From contig NZ_FOIB01000013.1 in assembly GCF_900111765.1 (NCBI RefSeq), positions 186,001 through 250,000 on the forward strand: 64,000 bases of DNA, written 5' to 3'. The notes beneath the pieces are model-generated. The model did not search any database, had not been told where the DNA came from, and saw only the letters and a list, made by a program, of their open reading frames with translations. Each line of letters starts with the position of its first letter. Within the stretch, counting starts at the first letter, position 1. The position numbers and the translations under genes are program-made. Below, one piece after another: positions 62,645 through 64,000 of the stretch. The DNA comes from Myxococcus fulvus. Lineage in GTDB: Bacteria; Myxococcota; Myxococcia; Myxococcales; Myxococcaceae.

Positions 62645-63337
62645 ATGTTTGGAGCCGTGCGAATTTCCAAGCTCGTGACATCCCTTGCAGCCGCCATCGT
62701 CGCACTGGTCTCGGGCCCCGCTCTCGCAGGGATTGTCTTCTTCGACACGACGGCCGCCGACAGAAGCGCGGGGGGATATCCCATCACGAATCGTAACGAC
62801 GTGGGCTGGGCCTACGCGAACCGCAGCGCCGAGCGGGTGTGTGCCAACTATGGCTATGCGCGAGGCATGTATACCGGAGAGCAGTCTGGTGAGCTGATGG
62901 GCATCCATTGCTTCACCTCCGACATGGTGACCTGGCAGGACCTCCCTGGCTCGGATGCGCGGGCGTGGGCCCTGTGGCAGGGCAGCTCCACCTCGCTCGA
63001 TTCGCAGGCGGCGTACAACGCGGGCGCCATCGCCGACAGGGAGTGTGGCTCCGTCTACAACACGGGGTTCTTCACGGGCTTCCAGAACACGTCGGCGGAC
63101 CTGATGGGCCTGGTCTGCGTCCCGAGCACCCACGTGGCGCCTCGCGGAGTCGATACCGATGACCCCCGGTTCCCGTTCCTCAGCGGCATGAACCCGCCGT
63201 TCACCTCGTGGTGGCACCTGCGTTCGTCCATCAACCGGGTCTGCCAGTACTTCGGCTACACCACGGGCACGATGAACCTCTACGCCAACACGGGGGTCCC
63301 GTTCGTGCTGAACCTCGGACTCCAGTGCATCTACTGA
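62645..63337 (+). CDS. Secreted hypothetical protein
   Basis: 230 aa. Signal peptide VTSLAAAIVALVSGPALAG, mature from about residue 30. Three related blocks (ERVCANYGYARGMYTGEQSGELMGIHC, DRECGSVYNTGFFTGFQ...LMGLVC, NRVCQYFGYTTGTMNLYANTG...LGLQC), each with a Cys pair, indicate a three-repeat disulphide-stabilised fold. No family recognised. AGGAGAG precedes ATG 62645. The 152-bp gap from the previous gene is AT-richer and gene-free. Confidence 0.75.
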   Translation: MFGAVRISKLVTSLAAAIVALVSGPALAGIVFFDTTAADRSAGGYPITNRNDVGWAYANRSAERVCANYGYARGMYTGEQSGELMGIHCFTSDMVTWQDLPGSDARAWALWQGSSTSLDSQAAYNAGAIADRECGSVYNTGFFTGFQNTSADLMGLVCVPSTHVAPRGVDTDDPRFPFLSGMNPPFTSWWHLRSSINRVCQYFGYTTGTMNLYANTGVPFVLNLGLQCIY

Positions 63338-63372
63338 GTCGAGAGGACCTTCTCGCCTCGGATTGAAGTCGA

Positions 63373-63402
63373 GGAGGGGCCCGTGCGTGAGCTGGCCCCT
63401 CC
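63373..63402. terminator. Bidirectional hairpin
   Basis: GGAGGGGCC (63373-63381) pairs with GGCCCCTCC (63394-63402) over a 12-nt loop, between the converging stops at 63337 and 63449. Confidence 0.6.
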
Positions 63403-63448
63403 CTCGCTTCGTCCCCGCTGGTGCTCGCGTACGCGGGCGGGGGCGAGG

Positions 63449-64000
63449 CTATGGGCGCGTGGGAGCCCAGATGGCGCTGTGGGGCTCCGGCGCGTCCGTG
63501 GAGACCTCCGCGGTGTAGAAGTAGGCGGCGACCGCGGCGCGACCTCGTCCCTCGGGACAGTCCAGTGGGGAGGGGTGGCCGTGCCAGTGGTCATCGCCGT
63601 GCGCCATCACCACCAGGCGGTCGAGCACCGGTGAGATGCGTGTCTCGCATCGCGTGAGGTCGGCGTTCCACAGCTCCAGGTCGCCGCCCCAGGCGGGCTG
63701 CCAGTCCGGGTTCAGGTAGTAGAGGACGGTGAGCCGACGGGTGAGGGCTCGGAAGCGGTCGCGGTTGAAGTCGGCGTGCAGCGCCAGGTGTCCTCCGCGC
63801 AGCGTGAGGTGCAGGCCGGCGCCCCGGAAGTGCGGATCCGGGATGAGCCCCTGCACGCCGGTGACGGTCTCCAGGAAGTCGATGAACGACATGCCGGAGA
63901 ACTCCGAGAGCAGATGCCGGAGCGGGCCGGGGACGTCCTCGAACGCCTTGCGCTGGAGCTGTCCCAGGCGGGCCGCCTGCTCCACGTGGTCCCTGCGCTT
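63449..64000 (-). CDS. 2-oxoglutarate/Fe(II) oxygenase, 5' end beyond the window
   Basis: At least 183 residues; the frame is open to the edge, so the N-terminus is missing. Iron-binding His-x-Asp in LALHADFNRDR, the distal His in WHGHP and the 2-oxoglutarate Arg in GRGRAAVAAYFYTAE match prolyl-4-hydroxylase-like PF13640 enzymes. YYLNPDWQPAWGGDLELW is the typical core strand. Hydroxylation of a protein or small molecule; substrate unknown. Confidence 0.87.
   Translation of the reverse strand, partial: KRRDHVEQAARLGQLQRKAFEDVPGPLRHLLSEFSGMSFIDFLETVTGVQGLIPDPHFRGAGLHLTLRGGHLALHADFNRDRFRALTRRLTVLYYLNPDWQPAWGGDLELWNADLTRCETRISPVLDRLVVMAHGDDHWHGHPSPLDCPEGRGRAAVAAYFYTAEVSTDAPEPHSAIWAPTRP

Overview
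The window is about 70% GC, gene-dense on both strands, and has no tRNA, rRNA, CRISPR array or recognisable insertion sequence. Several traits together suggest a myxobacterium (Myxococcota; the Myxococcus, Corallococcus and Pyxidicoccus group would fit). These are many secreted lipoproteins, linkers rich in Asp-Ala-Gly, FG-GAP/VCBS and FN3 surface proteins, small Cys-rich lipoproteins, a large one-component regulator set and several secreted hydrolases. This is inference from gene content; no marker gene is present.

Layout. 1-9.3 kb: a CE2-like SGNH esterase (cut by the window edge), a propeller-like hypothetical protein, a quinone-reductase-like NmrA/HxlR pair, a very large FN3/VCBS lipoprotein and a degenerate metallo-beta-lactamase-fold protein. 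9.4-16.4 kb: a MetR-like LysR regulator, then an acyl-CoA dehydrogenase, an acyl-CoA ligase and a heme-oxygenase-fold protein, followed by small DUF3892 and DUF2147 genes and a LuxR regulator. 16.5-23.2 kb: GAPDH, a RibD-C reductase, a two-domain FabG, a TetR/M28 peptidase pair and an sdpR-sdpI-hydrolase operon. 23.2-34.3 kb: a second HxlR-controlled oxidoreductase pair, a complete RND efflux operon with its TetR regulator, and a TetR/CurA-like reductase pair. 34.3-43.6 kb: SUKH protein, S33-type hydrolase, pectic-acid-lyase-like protein, C-type lectin lipoprotein, an atypical lower-GC orphan nuclease, a catalytically dead site-2-protease-like membrane protein and a nucleoside hydrolase. 43.6-53.1 kb: an unknown protein with a possible clan-CD protease domain, a glycoside-hydrolase-like protein, a LysR/MFS pair, a PQQ-propeller protein and an M43 metalloprotease. 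53.4-59.1 kb: a tight five-gene operon of two flavin oxidases, two PixA/AidA inclusion-body proteins and an animal-type heme peroxidase. 59.2-64 kb: a stand-alone MshEN protein, a class-C beta-lactamase-like serine hydrolase, a secreted hypothetical protein and a partial 2-oxoglutarate oxygenase.

The most interesting unit is the five-gene operon. Two enzymes expected to make hydrogen peroxide from amino acids or amines sit directly beside a peroxidase that would consume it and two proteins of a family known for intracellular crystals. A sigma-54-like promoter and nested inverted repeats precede it. Other strong signals are a 26-bp operator shared by the RND operon and its TetR gene (which appears to have a leaderless transcript), a dead site-2 protease, an orphan PD-(D/E)XK nuclease, and a C-terminal His/Cys domain in an otherwise unknown protein.

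Limits: all assignments come from reading the translated sequence and recognising motifs. No database search or structure prediction was run, so family names are recognition calls and substrates are mostly unknown.
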